Positions 26,782 through 36,120 of a stretch of DNA of 64,000 nucleotides are shown here, piece after piece (within the stretch, counting starts at the first letter, position 1; every line of letters begins with the position of its first letter). The translations under genes were made by a program, and so were the position numbers. Source of the DNA: Carboxylicivirga marina (GTDB taxonomy: Bacteria; Bacteroidota; Bacteroidia; Bacteroidales; Marinilabiliaceae). The DNA lies in the NCBI RefSeq assembly GCF_016612505.1, contig NZ_JAENRR010000006.1, positions 1 to 64,000 of the forward strand, in the 5' to 3' direction. Below the pieces are notes generated by a model. It ran no database searches and was not told the DNA's origin. It was given only the letters and a program-made list of their open reading frames with translations.

Positions 26782-28140
26782 CTAATTATTTTTTAATCGT
26801 TTAAAATAATCAACCGTAGCTCTTTTAACATGCGGTGCCAGCAAAATGGCTGCTATCATGTTAGGAAATGCCATTAGGGCATAAGCCGAGTCAATAAAAG
26901 CAATAACAACATCAATGGAAACCACCGCTGCAATTACTGCACTGATAACACTTACGACATTGTATATATTTTTCGACTTGGTTCCGAAAAGATAAGACGA
27001 ACATTTGTTGCCATAATATGGAAATGCAAACAAGGTTGACAAAGCAAAAAACATAACACAAAGTATCAATAAATATGGCCCGTAAGTTGGTATAGCCTTA
27101 TCAAAAGCCAGTGCTGTTAAGGTTATACCATCAGCATCACTGGTTTGCCACACTCCGGTTACTAATATTGCCAAAGCAGTCATGGTACAAACAATAAGCG
27201 TATCCACAATCGGACCAAGCATAGCAACCAATCCTTCACGCACAGGCTCGTTCGTTTTAGCTGCACCATGTGCCAATGGCGCCGTACCAATGCCTGCTTC
27301 ATTTGAAAATGCGGCTCGTTTAATTCCCGTAATGATGATGATACCAACTGCTCCACCCAACACCGATTGTGCACTAAATGCATCTTTAAATATTATGGCT
27401 ACAGCACCAACTAATTCATCGGGGTGAGAAAAGATAATAAACAACACAATAGCGACATATAACAATACCATAAAGGGCACAACACTGGCAGTTACTTTAC
27501 CAATACGTTTAATGCCTCCAAAAATCACTACGGACATTGTCAGTGCAATTACAACACCAGTAATTAAATCGGAAGTGAATCCCGTTTCAACACCATTGGG
27601 TTGGAGTACGATATCGCGAAACACCTGTGTTAACTGATTACTCTGAAAAACCGGAAAGACGGCAAACATAGCAGCAATGGCAAAAAACACAGCCATTGGC
27701 TTCCACTTTTTTCCTAAACCTTCGGTAATAATATACATCGGTCCGCCTTGTATTTCCCCTTTATCGTCTTTTGCTCTGAACATCACAGCTAGTGTACCCG
27801 TGAAAAATTTGGTAGAGACACCCAGAACAGCACTCACCCACATCCAGAAAATAGCACCGGGCCCTCCTGCCGTAATTGCTACAGCAACTCCGCTTATATT
27901 ACCCATTCCTACGGTTGCTGCAAGTGCCGTTGATAAGGCCTGAAAATGATTGATTTGCCCGGCTTCATTCGGATCATCATATTTCCCCCTTAAGATATCT
28001 ACAGCATGACCAATGTATTGAAAGGGCATTAACTTACTATAAATCATAAAAAAGAAACCTCCTCCAAGGAGTAGTATAAGCAAAGGAGTTCCCCAAATGA
28101 ACTCACTAAATTCGATGATTAGGTTTTCGATTTTTTCCAT
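26782..28140 (-). CDS. Sodium:alanine symporter family (AGCS) transporter
   Basis: 452 residues from ATG 28140 (MEKIENLIIEF). An ATG 141 bases upstream would add 47 residues that do not look like this family. About eleven membrane helices and the AGCS signatures GMGNISGVAVAITAGGPGAIFWMW, GGPMYIITEGLGKKW and FSNEAGIGTAPLAHGAAKTNEP are present. It imports alanine or glycine with Na+ across the inner membrane. It is a single gene, divergent from fumarase, and fits a Na+-based marine physiology (inference). Confidence 0.9.
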   Translation of the reverse strand: MEKIENLIIEFSEFIWGTPLLILLLGGGFFFMIYSKLMPFQYIGHAVDILRGKYDDPNEAGQINHFQALSTALAATVGMGNISGVAVAITAGGPGAIFWMWVSAVLGVSTKFFTGTLAVMFRAKDDKGEIQGGPMYIITEGLGKKWKPMAVFFAIAAMFAVFPVFQSNQLTQVFRDIVLQPNGVETGFTSDLITGVVIALTMSVVIFGGIKRIGKVTASVVPFMVLLYVAIVLFIIFSHPDELVGAVAIIFKDAFSAQSVLGGAVGIIIITGIKRAAFSNEAGIGTAPLAHGAAKTNEPVREGLVAMLGPIVDTLIVCTMTALAILVTGVWQTSDADGITLTALAFDKAIPTYGPYLLILCVMFFALSTLFAFPYYGNKCSSYLFGTKSKNIYNVVSVISAVIAAVVSIDVVIAFIDSAYALMAFPNMIAAILLAPHVKRATVDYFKRLKNN

Positions 28141-28395
28141 AATGGAAAGATAGAAAATCTGATTGCCTTTTAAAAGTCCAAACAACAGCAGTTTATATTT
28201 TTTTAACGCTAAATATTGCAATATTTCTTTAATGAGTTGTGATATAATTTTAGATTTGCAATTCGGTGATAAATAGTTCACTTTAGCATTCTGATTAATT
28301 ATAAATACATAAACAATTACAGCTTAAGTCAATCGTCTGGAATAACATTCAATCGATGACAATTATTGACTTCTGCTTAATAACCAACTTCTATT

Positions 28396-30000
28396 ATGGC
28401 TGATTTTAAATATCAAAAACCCTTTCCGATTCAAAAGGATACAACGCCTTACAGATTAATTACTAAAGACTATGTTTCGACCATTGAAGTGGATGGACGA
28501 AAAATTCTTAAAGTAGACCCTAAAGGTTTGGAAGTATTATCCAAAGAAGCTTTTGCTGATGTGTCGTTCTATTTACGACCTACTCATCTTGAAAAACTAG
28601 CACACATTCTACAGGATGAAGAGGCTTCAGATAACGATCGTTTTGTTGCTCACACCATGCTAATGAACCAGGTAGTAACTGCCGAGGGCGAATTACCAAC
28701 CTGTCAGGATACCGGAACAGCTATTGTAATGGGTAAAAAGGGCGAGAATGTTTTCACCGGAGCCAATGATGCCGAGCACTTGTCAAGAGGTGTGTACGAA
28801 ACCTATCGCGACAGAAACCTTCGTTACTCACAGGTTGTCCCTTTCTCAATGTTTGAAGAGAAAAATACAGGTTCTAACCTACCAGCTCAGATTGATATTT
28901 ATGCTGAGCAAGGCATTCAGTACGATTTCTTGTTTATGACTAAAGGTGGGGGTTCAGGTAACAAAACATTCTTGTACCAACAAACAAAAGCACTTCTTAC
29001 AGAAGAAAACCTAAGCAAGTTTGTTCAGGATAAAATTAAAGATCTGGGCACATCAGCCTGCCCTCCTTACCACTTAGCATTGGTGATTGGTGGTACATCC
29101 GCCGAAGCTACATTAGCTACAGTAAAAAAAGCATCCGCCGGTTATTTCGACCACTTACCTACTGAAGGAAATGATGGTGGCCAGGCTTTTCGTGATCTTG
29201 AATGGGAAGCCAAGGTTCAGAAAATTTGCCAAGACAGTACTGTGGGAGCTCAATTTGGTGGTAAATATTTTGTACACGATGTACGTGTGATTAGAATGCC
29301 ACGCCATGCAGCATCTTGCCCGGTTGGCTTAGGCGTTAGTTGTAGTGCCGACCGAAATATTAAAGGTAAAATTACCGAAGAAGGCATTTTTGTTGAGCAA
29401 CTGGAAAAGAATCCTTCGCGCTTTGTACCTAAAGAAGCACCACACATGGCACCAGCAGTTGATATCGATTTAGATCAACCCATGGAAGATGTATTGAAGG
29501 AATTAAGCAAGTATCCGATTAAAACGCGCCTTAACCTTTCAGGAACCTTAATTGTAGCACGCGACATTGCCCATGCTCAAATTAAGCAAATGCTAGATGA
29601 AGGCAAACCAATGCCTGAGTACTTTAAGAATCACCCGGTTTACTACGCAGGACCTGCTAAAACCCCCAAAGGCATGGCTTCTGGTAGCTTTGGACCTACA
29701 ACTGCCGGTCGTATGGACCCATATGTGGATGTTTTCCAAAAACAAGGTGGTTCAATGATTATGGTGGCTAAGGGTAACCGTTCGCAAGCCGTAACCGATG
29801 CATGTAAGAACAATGGTGGTTTTTATCTAGGCTCAATCGGAGGCCCGGCTGCAATATTGGCTAAAAACAGTATCAAATCCGTTGAAGTGGTGGATTTTGA
29901 AGAACTAGGTATGGAAGCTGTTCGCAAAATCAGAATAGAAAATTTCCCGGCATTTATAATTGTTGATGATAAAGGCAACGATTTCTTTGCAAAACTATAA
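28396..30000 (+). CDS. fumA: Class I fumarate hydratase (4Fe-4S, oxygen-sensitive)
   Basis: 534 residues joining the alpha and beta domains of class I fumarases in one chain. The three cluster cysteines are seen at C103 (PTCQDTGTA), C222 (SACPPYH) and C308 (SCPVGLG), close to their spacing in E. coli FumA. The beta domain has [32 protein letters not shown] and KGNRSQAV. It interconverts fumarate and malate in the TCA cycle or in fumarate respiration, in the cytoplasm. It is transcribed alone and ends at the hairpin 30032-30067. Oxygen sensitivity of this class fits a facultative or microaerobic life style (inference). Confidence 0.93.
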   Translation: MADFKYQKPFPIQKDTTPYRLITKDYVSTIEVDGRKILKVDPKGLEVLSKEAFADVSFYLRPTHLEKLAHILQDEEASDNDRFVAHTMLMNQVVTAEGELPTCQDTGTAIVMGKKGENVFTGANDAEHLSRGVYETYRDRNLRYSQVVPFSMFEEKNTGSNLPAQIDIYAEQGIQYDFLFMTKGGGSGNKTFLYQQTKALLTEENLSKFVQDKIKDLGTSACPPYHLALVIGGTSAEATLATVKKASAGYFDHLPTEGNDGGQAFRDLEWEAKVQKICQDSTVGAQFGGKYFVHDVRVIRMPRHAASCPVGLGVSCSADRNIKGKITEEGIFVEQLEKNPSRFVPKEAPHMAPAVDIDLDQPMEDVLKELSKYPIKTRLNLSGTLIVARDIAHAQIKQMLDEGKPMPEYFKNHPVYYAGPAKTPKGMASGSFGPTTAGRMDPYVDVFQKQGGSMIMVAKGNRSQAVTDACKNNGGFYLGSIGGPAAILAKNSIKSVEVVDFEELGMEAVRKIRIENFPAFIIVDDKGNDFFAKL

Positions 30001-30031
30001 TTAGTTCACATTATAAACTTATAATATTACG

Positions 30032-30074
30032 AGATGCGATTTTTCCTTCATTGGGATTATCGCATCTTTTCTTT
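30032..30074 (+). terminator. Rho-independent terminator of the fumarase gene
   Basis: AGATGCGAT (30032-30040) pairs perfectly with ATCGCATCT (30059-30067) across an 18-nt loop and is followed by TTTCTTTTT. The in-frame TTG at 30051, a possible far-upstream start of the next gene, lies in the loop, which argues against it. Confidence 0.8.
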
Positions 30075-30110
30075 TTATATATTGCACAACTACCATTAGC
30101 AATATATCCA

Positions 30111-30644
30111 ATGCCACACATCTTCTTCCAGTACTACAAAAGTACATTTGGCGAATTAATAATTGGCTCATATGAAAATAAGCTATGCCTCTGCGACTGG
30201 CGCTACCGAAAAATGAGAGAAGTAATTGACAAGCGCCTGCAAAAAGGCTTAAATGCTCAATATAAAGAAGAGACAACTCCAATCATTAAAGAAACCATCC
30301 AACAACTCGATGCTTATTCACAAAAAAAGCACTACTCCTTCGATATTCCATTACTTTTTGTCGGAACTGAATTTCAGAAGAAAGTATGGCAAGCATTGTT
30401 AATGATACCATATGGTCAAACGAACACATACCTGCAACTCTCACAACAATTAGGAAATGAAAAGGCTATTCGTGCTGTTGCATCAGCCAATGGTGCAAAT
30501 GCCATCTCAATTATTGTTCCTTGTCATCGAATAATTGGAAGCGACGGTAAATTAACTGGCTATGCTGGTGGCTTAGCAGCTAAGCAGAAATTATTAACTC
30601 TTGAAGGCTATTCGAAACAAGCTTCACAATTGACAATTTTCTAA
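30111..30644 (+). CDS. ogt: Methylated-DNA--protein-cysteine methyltransferase
   Basis: 177 residues from ATG 30111. The catalytic motif IVPCHRII has the acceptor C138, preceded by the DNA-binding helix region IPYGQTNTYLQLSQQLGNEKAIRAVASANGAN and followed by DGKLTGYAGGLAAKQKLLTLEG. It removes methyl groups from O6-methylguanine by transferring them irreversibly to its own Cys. The N-terminal domain is short and divergent, as in Ogt-type proteins. Its promoter must lie in the 43 bases after the fumarase terminator or transcription must read through. Start chosen because the alternative TTG is in the terminator loop. Confidence 0.9.
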   Translation: MPHIFFQYYKSTFGELIIGSYENKLCLCDWRYRKMREVIDKRLQKGLNAQYKEETTPIIKETIQQLDAYSQKKHYSFDIPLLFVGTEFQKKVWQALLMIPYGQTNTYLQLSQQLGNEKAIRAVASANGANAISIIVPCHRIIGSDGKLTGYAGGLAAKQKLLTLEGYSKQASQLTIF

Positions 30645-31123
30645 GTCAGTTAAGGCTGCTTGACACAATAATGCTCAATCTACACAAAAGATACCAAAAC
30701 TATCAGTTATTTAAAAAGCAGCCTTTTATAACAGTCAAAACATCACATAAAAGATATTTTTCAGCAATATTTCCAACACCAATTACGATTTAGAAGCTTC
30801 ATTGCCTATTATTTTCTTTAATTAATTTTTTCTTCCTCATTTACTGCTCTTTACACCGGTTACAAAAACAAAGTAGTAAATATATTTGTTTATTTTATAA
30901 CAAATAACAAATCTTAGCACTTCAATTCACAGCACTTACTGATATACTTCTTAATTAACTGATAATAAAGAACTATTTCAGTATTTTTATTTGTACTAAT
31001 TTGTTATTTTTCGTATTGTTTAGTTAATTTTTCAAAGATATTAGCATATTTATATCACAATTAAATCACACAAAAACCAATATTAATTTCAATTTGTAAG
31101 CAACCCAATTAACAACAAACAAA
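30645..31123. other. Intergenic region before pckA with one long-loop hairpin
   Basis: 479 bp, very AT-rich. AAGGCTGCTT (30652-30661) is complementary to AAGCAGCCTT (30716-30725), which is followed by a T-containing run, so it may terminate the alkyltransferase gene despite a 54-nt loop. The remaining ~400 bp hold the pckA promoter and probably a long leader. No conserved riboswitch or clear TAnnTTTG element was recognised. Confidence 0.5.
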
Positions 31124-32740
31124 ATGGAAGCAGTAAAATCTATGGTTAACCTAACTAAGTATGGAATTGTTAATCCCAAAACAATTATCTACAACCCATC
31201 GTATGAAGATTTATATTTAGATGAGCTAAGCACGGAATTAAAAGGATATGAAAAAGGCCAAATAACCGAATCCGGAGCCATCAATGTTATGACAGGAAAA
31301 TTTACCGGTCGCTCCCCTAAAGATAAATACATCGTACATGATGAAATTACAAAAGACACAATCTGGTGGACGTCTGAACATTCAAAAAACGACAACAAAC
31401 CAGTTAGTCAGGAAGTCTGGACAGATATCAAATCCAACGTATGCGCTCACTTATCAAACAAGAAGCTATATGTTATTGACACACATTGCGGCGCCAATAA
31501 AAACAGTCGATTAAAGGTTAGATTCATTACAGAAGTAGCATGGCAGGCTCACTTTGTTAAAAATATGTTTATTCGCCCCAACGAACACGAATTAGACACA
31601 TACGGCGAGCCTGATTTTGTTGTACTAAATGCCTCAAAAACATCCAACAACAACTGGAAAGAACAAGGGTTAAACTCCGAAGTATTTACAATGTTCAACC
31701 TAACTGAGAAGATGCAGATTATAGGTGGAACATGGTACGGCGGCGAGATGAAGAAGGGTATTTTTGCGATGATGAACTATTACCTTCCGTTGCAAGGAAT
31801 GGCTTCGATGCACTGTTCTGCTAACAAAGGTAAAGATGGTGATGTTGCTGTTTTCTTTGGATTATCCGGAACAGGAAAAACCACCCTATCAACCGACCCT
31901 AAAAGAGAATTAATAGGAGATGACGAACACGGCTGGGATGATGAAGGCGTGTTTAATTTTGAAGGTGGCTGCTATGCTAAAACCATAAATCTTGACAAAA
32001 CAAGTGAACCAGACATTTATAACGCCATCAAAAGAGATGCATTGCTTGAAAACGTAACTGTTGATTCAAATGGCATTATAGATTTCACTGATAATACAGT
32101 AACTGAAAACACACGTGTTTCATACCCGATATACCACATTAACAACATTGTTAAACCGGTTTCGAAAGCAGGCCATGCCACAAAGGTGATCTTTTTAACG
32201 GCCGATGCTTTTGGTGTAATGCCACCTGTTTCAAAGCTAACACCCGAGCAAACCCAATACCATTTCCTATCAGGTTTCACAGCCAAGTTGGCAGGAACAG
32301 AACTAGGCGTCACCGAACCACGCCCCACTTTTTCAGCTTGTTTTGGAGAAGCATTCTTATCTCTTCATCCAACTCAATATGGTGCCGAACTAGTGAAAAA
32401 AATGGAAGAACACGGTGCAAAAGCTTATTTAGTTAATACTGGATGGAATGGCACCGGCAAACGCATATCTATAAAAGATACCAGAGCGATAATAGATGCC
32501 ATATTGGATGGCTCAATTGAACAGGCCGAAACAACAACAATTCCAATCTTTAAGTTAGAAGTACCAAAACAACTTCATGATGTCGACCCCGCAATAATGG
32601 ATCCTCGCAATACATATGCGAATCCTTCTGAGTGGGAACAGAAAGCGAAAGACTTAGGAACAAAATTCATTAACAATTTTAAAAAATACACCGATACACC
32701 TCAGGGACAAGAACTTGAACAGGCCGGCCCCTCATTATAA
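31124..32740 (+). CDS. pckA: Phosphoenolpyruvate carboxykinase (ATP)
   Basis: 538 residues, the normal length for the ATP-dependent enzyme. Signatures: [11 protein letters not shown] (substrate Arg), [14 protein letters not shown], the kinase P-loop [11 protein letters not shown] (~residues 248-258), [23 protein letters not shown] (metal-binding DDEHGW) and [13 protein letters not shown]. It converts oxaloacetate and ATP to PEP and CO2. In anaerobic Bacteroidota it can run in the carboxylating direction during fermentation to succinate, so its presence near fumarase is consistent with either gluconeogenic or fermentative use. Monocistronic, with a strong terminator. Confidence 0.95.
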   Translation: MEAVKSMVNLTKYGIVNPKTIIYNPSYEDLYLDELSTELKGYEKGQITESGAINVMTGKFTGRSPKDKYIVHDEITKDTIWWTSEHSKNDNKPVSQEVWTDIKSNVCAHLSNKKLYVIDTHCGANKNSRLKVRFITEVAWQAHFVKNMFIRPNEHELDTYGEPDFVVLNASKTSNNNWKEQGLNSEVFTMFNLTEKMQIIGGTWYGGEMKKGIFAMMNYYLPLQGMASMHCSANKGKDGDVAVFFGLSGTGKTTLSTDPKRELIGDDEHGWDDEGVFNFEGGCYAKTINLDKTSEPDIYNAIKRDALLENVTVDSNGIIDFTDNTVTENTRVSYPIYHINNIVKPVSKAGHATKVIFLTADAFGVMPPVSKLTPEQTQYHFLSGFTAKLAGTELGVTEPRPTFSACFGEAFLSLHPTQYGAELVKKMEEHGAKAYLVNTGWNGTGKRISIKDTRAIIDAILDGSIEQAETTTIPIFKLEVPKQLHDVDPAIMDPRNTYANPSEWEQKAKDLGTKFINNFKKYTDTPQGQELEQAGPSL

Positions 32741-32761
32741 AACTCCTAATACTTTCATACA

Positions 32762-32796
32762 AAAGGGTGTCTGACAAACTGTTAGCACCCTTTATT
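32762..32796 (+). terminator. Rho-independent terminator of pckA
   Basis: AAAGGGTG pairs with CACCCTTT around an inner CT-ACA/TGT-AG stem (32762-32793), followed by ATTATTT. It lies 21 bases after the pckA stop. Confidence 0.8.
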
Positions 32797-32995
32797 ATTT
32801 AGACAATGCGTAAGATCCCTTTAAATTATTTTTGGCACGCAAATTGTAACTGAAATTGCAGGATTGGTTTTCAATGGATTAAGTATAATTAACAACTGAT
32901 ACACACAAAACGACAGAACGTTATTAATTGTTAAAAATGCAACCTTAATCAATTAAAACTGTACACTTGTCAAAATAACTTTAAAAATGTAAGCT

Positions 32996-33220
32996 ATGAA
33001 TCTTCGTATAACATCAAAAGCAAAGAATAAGCAAATTTCATTTTTAATTGCATTAGATAATTTCATCACCAAGCGAAATAACAATAAAGCATCATTGTTA
33101 ATGCAACGTCTTAATCAGTTTCTTGAAAAACGAAATCCTGATTTCAGCCTTAAAGTTAAGGAAGTTGACAACAGTGTTGAAATGTACGCTGGCAAAAGCC
33201 TTATTGCTTATTATGCATAA
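32996..33220 (+). CDS. Small hypothetical basic protein
   Basis: 74 residues and basic. The N-terminus is MNLRITSKAKNKQISFLIAL and the sequence continues as amphipathic helices (ITKRNNNKASLLMQRLNQFLEKR) and two short strands. I do not recognise a family. It is supported by an ATG start, a clean stop, its own terminator at 33270-33298 and a ~200-base AT-rich upstream region. A nucleic-acid-binding or regulatory role is possible but not shown. Confidence 0.5.
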   Translation: MNLRITSKAKNKQISFLIALDNFITKRNNNKASLLMQRLNQFLEKRNPDFSLKVKEVDNSVEMYAGKSLIAYYA

Positions 33221-33269
33221 AACAAAATAATACAGCAGGGAACAATTACTTGCTTTTTAATGGAATTAA

Positions 33270-33298
33270 TGGCTCTTTATCACAAAGGGCCATTTTTG
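33270..33298 (+). terminator. Rho-independent terminator
   Basis: TGGCTCTTT (33270-33278) pairs with AAAGGGCCA (33284-33292) with one G-T pair, 5-nt loop, followed by TTTTTG. It ends the small gene at 32996. Confidence 0.75.
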
Positions 33299-33341
33299 TT
33301 TGTATACTTTTCACCATCTTTGCACTTTCAAATTTGGAAGC

Positions 33342-33956
33342 ATGAAACTCAAAAAACTAATTCCACCTCTTGCATCTGCAATCACTGACCTTGGCTTTAA
33401 TGAAGAGCCTAAAGAAATTCAATCGCTTTGCTTACCAAAGATAAAATCAGGTGCCGATATATTCGCGATTGCACCCGAAAAGGAAGGCAAATCAACAGCC
33501 ATTCTTATTGGGGTTATCCAACAACTAAAAGAAGCATTTGAAGAAGCCCCACGCGCAATAATCATCACCTCCACACGCGAAAAAGCCTTTGAACTGGAAG
33601 AGCAGTTTAAAGAATTGGCCAAAAACACAAAACTACGCTCTTTCGTAGCTTTTGACCAAGGCATCTTACAATACCAGAAAGATGAAATTTACGATGGACT
33701 GGATGTTCTTTTCTGCACTCCCAAAAGACTTATGGAGCTGGTAAACATCAACGGAGTACCAATGACAAAAGTAAAAATGCTTGTTGTTGATAATGCCGAA
33801 ACGGTTATCATCAATAGTCACCATGCGATTATTTACCGCATTGCCGACGGTATTAAAAATCCGCAGGTATTATTTTTTGCAAACAAATGGCATAAAAGCT
33901 TCGATACAGTTGAAGATAGAATCATGAAGAACCCACATATCATTGAGGTAGAATAA
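33342..33956 (+). CDS. Degenerate DEAD-box helicase N-terminal domain protein
   Basis: 204 residues from ATG 33342; an in-frame start at 33300 lies within the upstream terminator tail and is rejected. The RecA-like domain 1 layout of DEAD-box helicases is clear: Q-motif-like EEPKEIQSLCLPKI, a P-loop remnant APEKEGKST (44-52), TSTREKAFELEEQF for motif Ia, TPKRLMEL for motif Ib. However, DEAD is DNAE (150-153), SAT is absent, and there is no helicase C domain. It is therefore unlikely to be an active ATPase; RNA or protein binding is possible. It is followed 2 bases later by the YchJ-like gene, so the two are cotranscribed. Confidence 0.75.
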   Translation: MKLKKLIPPLASAITDLGFNEEPKEIQSLCLPKIKSGADIFAIAPEKEGKSTAILIGVIQQLKEAFEEAPRAIIITSTREKAFELEEQFKELAKNTKLRSFVAFDQGILQYQKDEIYDGLDVLFCTPKRLMELVNINGVPMTKVKMLVVDNAETVIINSHHAIIYRIADGIKNPQVLFFANKWHKSFDTVEDRIMKNPHIIEVE

Positions 33957-33958
33957 TT

Positions 33959-34348
33959 ATGAACTGTCCTTGTGCATCGAACCAACTTTATTCGCAATGC
34001 TGCCAACCGTATATCAACAGCAAAGAGAATGCTCCAACTGCTGAGAAACTAATGCGTTCGAGATACACTGCATTTACGCTCGCTAATGTTGATTACCTGA
34101 TGAAAACCCACCACCAAAACACCAGAGCAATTAACGACAAAGCTGAGATGAAACAATGGGCTTCATCAGTACAATGGATGGGATTAACAGTAATGAATAC
34201 ATCTGCAGGACTTGCAACAGATACCATGGGTAAAGTCGAATTTAAAGCCCTTTACATTGAACAGGGAGTACTTCAGGCCATACATGAAAAATCCCTCTTT
34301 CGAAAAGAAAAAGGGAAGTGGTATTATGTTTCTGGTGAACACATTTAG
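33959..34348 (+). CDS. YchJ-family protein with N-terminal SEC-C-like metal motif
   Basis: 129 residues. The N-terminus CPCASNQLYSQCCQPYI holds a SEC-C/zinc-type motif (C3, C5, C14, C15) as in YchJ proteins. It is followed by the family hallmark EKLMRSRYTAFTLANVDYLMKTHH and a cystatin/NTF2-like beta domain (MGLTVMNTS, GKVEFKALY, LFRKEKGKWYYVSGE). Its cellular role is unknown. It starts 2 bases after the DEAD-like gene. Its stop overlaps the convergent gene at 34345 by 4 bases. Confidence 0.85.
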   Translation: MNCPCASNQLYSQCCQPYINSKENAPTAEKLMRSRYTAFTLANVDYLMKTHHQNTRAINDKAEMKQWASSVQWMGLTVMNTSAGLATDTMGKVEFKALYIEQGVLQAIHEKSLFRKEKGKWYYVSGEHI

Positions 34349-34800
34349 TCTTCAAATTGGTAATAAATTTTACTAACTAATTTCCAGTTATCACTAAACT
34401 TGTACAGTGATATATAATCAACATATTTTAACTCCTCTCCCACATAAAATTCAAATTTAGCAACTGCGGCCATACCTGTCACATCAACAGATAAAAACTT
34501 CACACTAACAAGATTATCTCCTGTTCTTGGCAATTTACCTTCCTTTTTTCGCTTTATTACTCTTTCCTTCCACTCTGAAATTGGCAATTTCCAGATGGTT
34601 CCATTTTCTCCTATGCCCAGAAGGTTAAAATCCGGATGAATACCAGCATCAATTTTTTCAATGTCTCCTTCATTCTGAATCCCCTCAACATAAGCACTTT
34701 GTATAACTTTTTTAATAACCTCGACCTCTTCACTTGCATTTTGTGCATTGGTCAACAATGTTAAACTCGTCAATAACAGAAACAACTGTACAACTTTCAT
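34345..34800 (-). CDS. Exported NTF2-like / putative lumazine-binding family protein
   Basis: 151 residues from ATG 34800, which begins a signal peptide (VVQLFLLLTSLTLLTNAQ). An upstream ATG at 34956 would overlap the divergent DUF493 gene and delay the signal, so it is not used. The body fits an NTF2-like cone: VIKKVIQSAYVEGIQN, DAGIHPDFNLLG, VKFLSVDVTGMAAVAKFEFYV, YVDYISLYKFSDNWKLVSKIYY. This matches the exported 'nuclear transport factor 2 family' proteins of Bacteroidota. No catalytic function can be assigned. Confidence 0.75.
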   Translation of the reverse strand: MKVVQLFLLLTSLTLLTNAQNASEEVEVIKKVIQSAYVEGIQNEGDIEKIDAGIHPDFNLLGIGENGTIWKLPISEWKERVIKRKKEGKLPRTGDNLVSVKFLSVDVTGMAAVAKFEFYVGEELKYVDYISLYKFSDNWKLVSKIYYQFED

Positions 34801-34880
34801 AATCACGTATCTTAATTGGGTTTGTAAAGATTTAAAGATACAACAATTCACTTTTACTTCTCGACCTGCAGATTTTAAAC

Positions 34881-34888
34881 TATTTTTG
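34881..34888 (+). promoter_or_regulatory. -7 element TATTTTTG of the DUF493 gene
   Basis: A perfect TAnnTTTG box 18 bases before ATG 34907, the same distance as at the FKBP gene (4677-4684). This supports ATG 34907, although the second ATG at 34913 cannot be excluded. Confidence 0.5.
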
Positions 34889-34906
34889 TAGCGTAAAACA
34901 ATCAAG

Positions 34907-35179
34907 ATGGCGATGCAGGAATACGATAAACTGAAAGAATTATTGGCAAATAACAAGAAATGGCCAATGCCTTATATGTTTAAATTCATTGTACCAAATG
35001 TAGAAGGAAGAGTTCAGCAAGTAGTTGAATTATTACCTAAACATGGCAACGTTACATACAACCACACTAAAAATCTTAAATACGTTTCGGTAACTTGTCG
35101 TGTGAGCATGAAAAGTGCCGATGCCATTATAGAAATTACCAGTAAAGTGGCAAAGATTGATGGCGTCATGAGTTTATAA
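34907..35179 (+). CDS. DUF493 (YbeD-like) family protein
   Basis: 90 residues. It has the DUF493 layout of FKFIVPNVEGRVQQVVELLP, a middle helix and KYVSVTCRVSMKSADAIIEITSKVAKIDGV, an ACT-like alpha/beta fold of about 85 residues. In E. coli the homolog YbeD is linked to lipoate metabolism by gene context only; that link is not visible here. It is followed by an AT-rich hairpin at 35238-35268. Confidence 0.85.
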   Translation: MAMQEYDKLKELLANNKKWPMPYMFKFIVPNVEGRVQQVVELLPKHGNVTYNHTKNLKYVSVTCRVSMKSADAIIEITSKVAKIDGVMSL

Positions 35180-35237
35180 GCAACAGAAGCCTCCCTTCAG
35201 CTATTAGCGGGCCGTCTTTATTAAACCTTTGAGAGCA

Positions 35238-35272
35238 AGATAATTATTCACCCCGAAAATAATTATCTCTTT
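35238..35272 (+). terminator. AT-rich hairpin, likely terminator after the DUF493 gene
   Basis: AGATAATTATT (35238-35248) pairs perfectly with AATAATTATCT (35258-35268), 9-nt loop, followed by CTTTCC. The stem is AT-rich, so termination efficiency is uncertain. Confidence 0.45.
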
Positions 35273-35344
35273 CCTGACACTTTACCATTGCCTTTTATCA
35301 GATAATGAGGTATTTTTATACTTTATCACCCCATTATCGCCAAT

Positions 35345-36109
35345 ATGAAACAATTAACATCAACAATTCTTTGCTCACTTGTTGTGATATTAAGCCTCGC
35401 AGCACAAGAAAATAAAATTGGCATTATAGAGCATTTGGATGAGTACTTGCCAAACGACATAAAAGTTATCAACACAAAAGGAGATACAGTCCTCCTAAGG
35501 TCAGTCGTTAAAAATAAACCAACCGTACTAAATTTTGTGTACTATCGATGCCCCGGCATCTGCACGCCTTTAATGGATGGAATTACCGAAGTAGTTAATC
35601 TCTCTGACATGAAACTTGGAGAAGAGTACCAGATTATCACCATTAGCTTTGACTATACCGAAAACACTGAACTTGCATTAAAGAAAAGAAACAACTATTC
35701 AATGGTAGTTGAAGCAGAAGACATGGAAGAAGGCTGGCTTTTTTTTACTGCCGACAGCTTGAATGTATCGCGCCTCACCAACGCAACTGGCTTTAGCTAT
35801 AAAAAAACAGGCAATGACTTCATTCATACTGCAGGTTTGATACTCTTAAGTCCGGAGGGAAAAATAACGCGCTACCTTAATGGTACATATTTTCTCCCTT
35901 TTGAGTTTAAGCTAGCAGTCATAGAAGCTTCGAAAGGCATTCCGGGCCCTACAGTTAATCGCATCCTTCAATTTTGCTACAGTTACGACCCCGCAGGACA
36001 AGCATACGTACTCAATATCACAAAAGTGGCTGGTATATTAATAATCGTTATAGCAGGTTTGGCCCTATTGGTATTAACCATCAAACCTAAAAAAACCGCA
36101 AAAACCTAA
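35345..36109 (+). CDS. SCO1/SenC family copper chaperone
   Basis: 254 residues. Signal peptide (ILCSLVVILSLAAQ), thioredoxin-like domain with the copper-binding C69-P-G-I-C73 and the distal H161 (NDFIHTAG), and a C-terminal membrane anchor (VAGILIIVIAGLALLVLTI). SCO proteins deliver copper to the CuA site of subunit II of cytochrome oxidase. This gene is the first of the oxidase operon, 11 bases before ctaD, so its target is very likely the CuA site of the ctaC product encoded downstream. Confidence 0.93.
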   Translation: MKQLTSTILCSLVVILSLAAQENKIGIIEHLDEYLPNDIKVINTKGDTVLLRSVVKNKPTVLNFVYYRCPGICTPLMDGITEVVNLSDMKLGEEYQIITISFDYTENTELALKKRNNYSMVVEAEDMEEGWLFFTADSLNVSRLTNATGFSYKKTGNDFIHTAGLILLSPEGKITRYLNGTYFLPFEFKLAVIEASKGIPGPTVNRILQFCYSYDPAGQAYVLNITKVAGILIIVIAGLALLVLTIKPKKTAKT

Positions 36110-36120
36110 ATCTCACTCAT

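Noticed and set aside
28141-28281. N-terminal extension of the AGCS transporter
   Set aside because: The extra 47 residues do not look like the family and ATG 28140 directly opens the conserved N-terminus.
30051-30110. Upstream TTG start for the alkyltransferase
   Set aside because: It falls in the loop of the fumarase terminator; ATG 30111 gives the usual family N-terminus.
30645-31123. Riboswitch in the long pckA leader
   Set aside because: No conserved riboswitch core was recognised; only one long-loop hairpin near the alkyltransferase end is visible.
34801-34956. Longer start of the NTF2-like gene
   Set aside because: It would overlap the promoter and start of the divergent DUF493 gene and bury the signal peptide 52 residues in.
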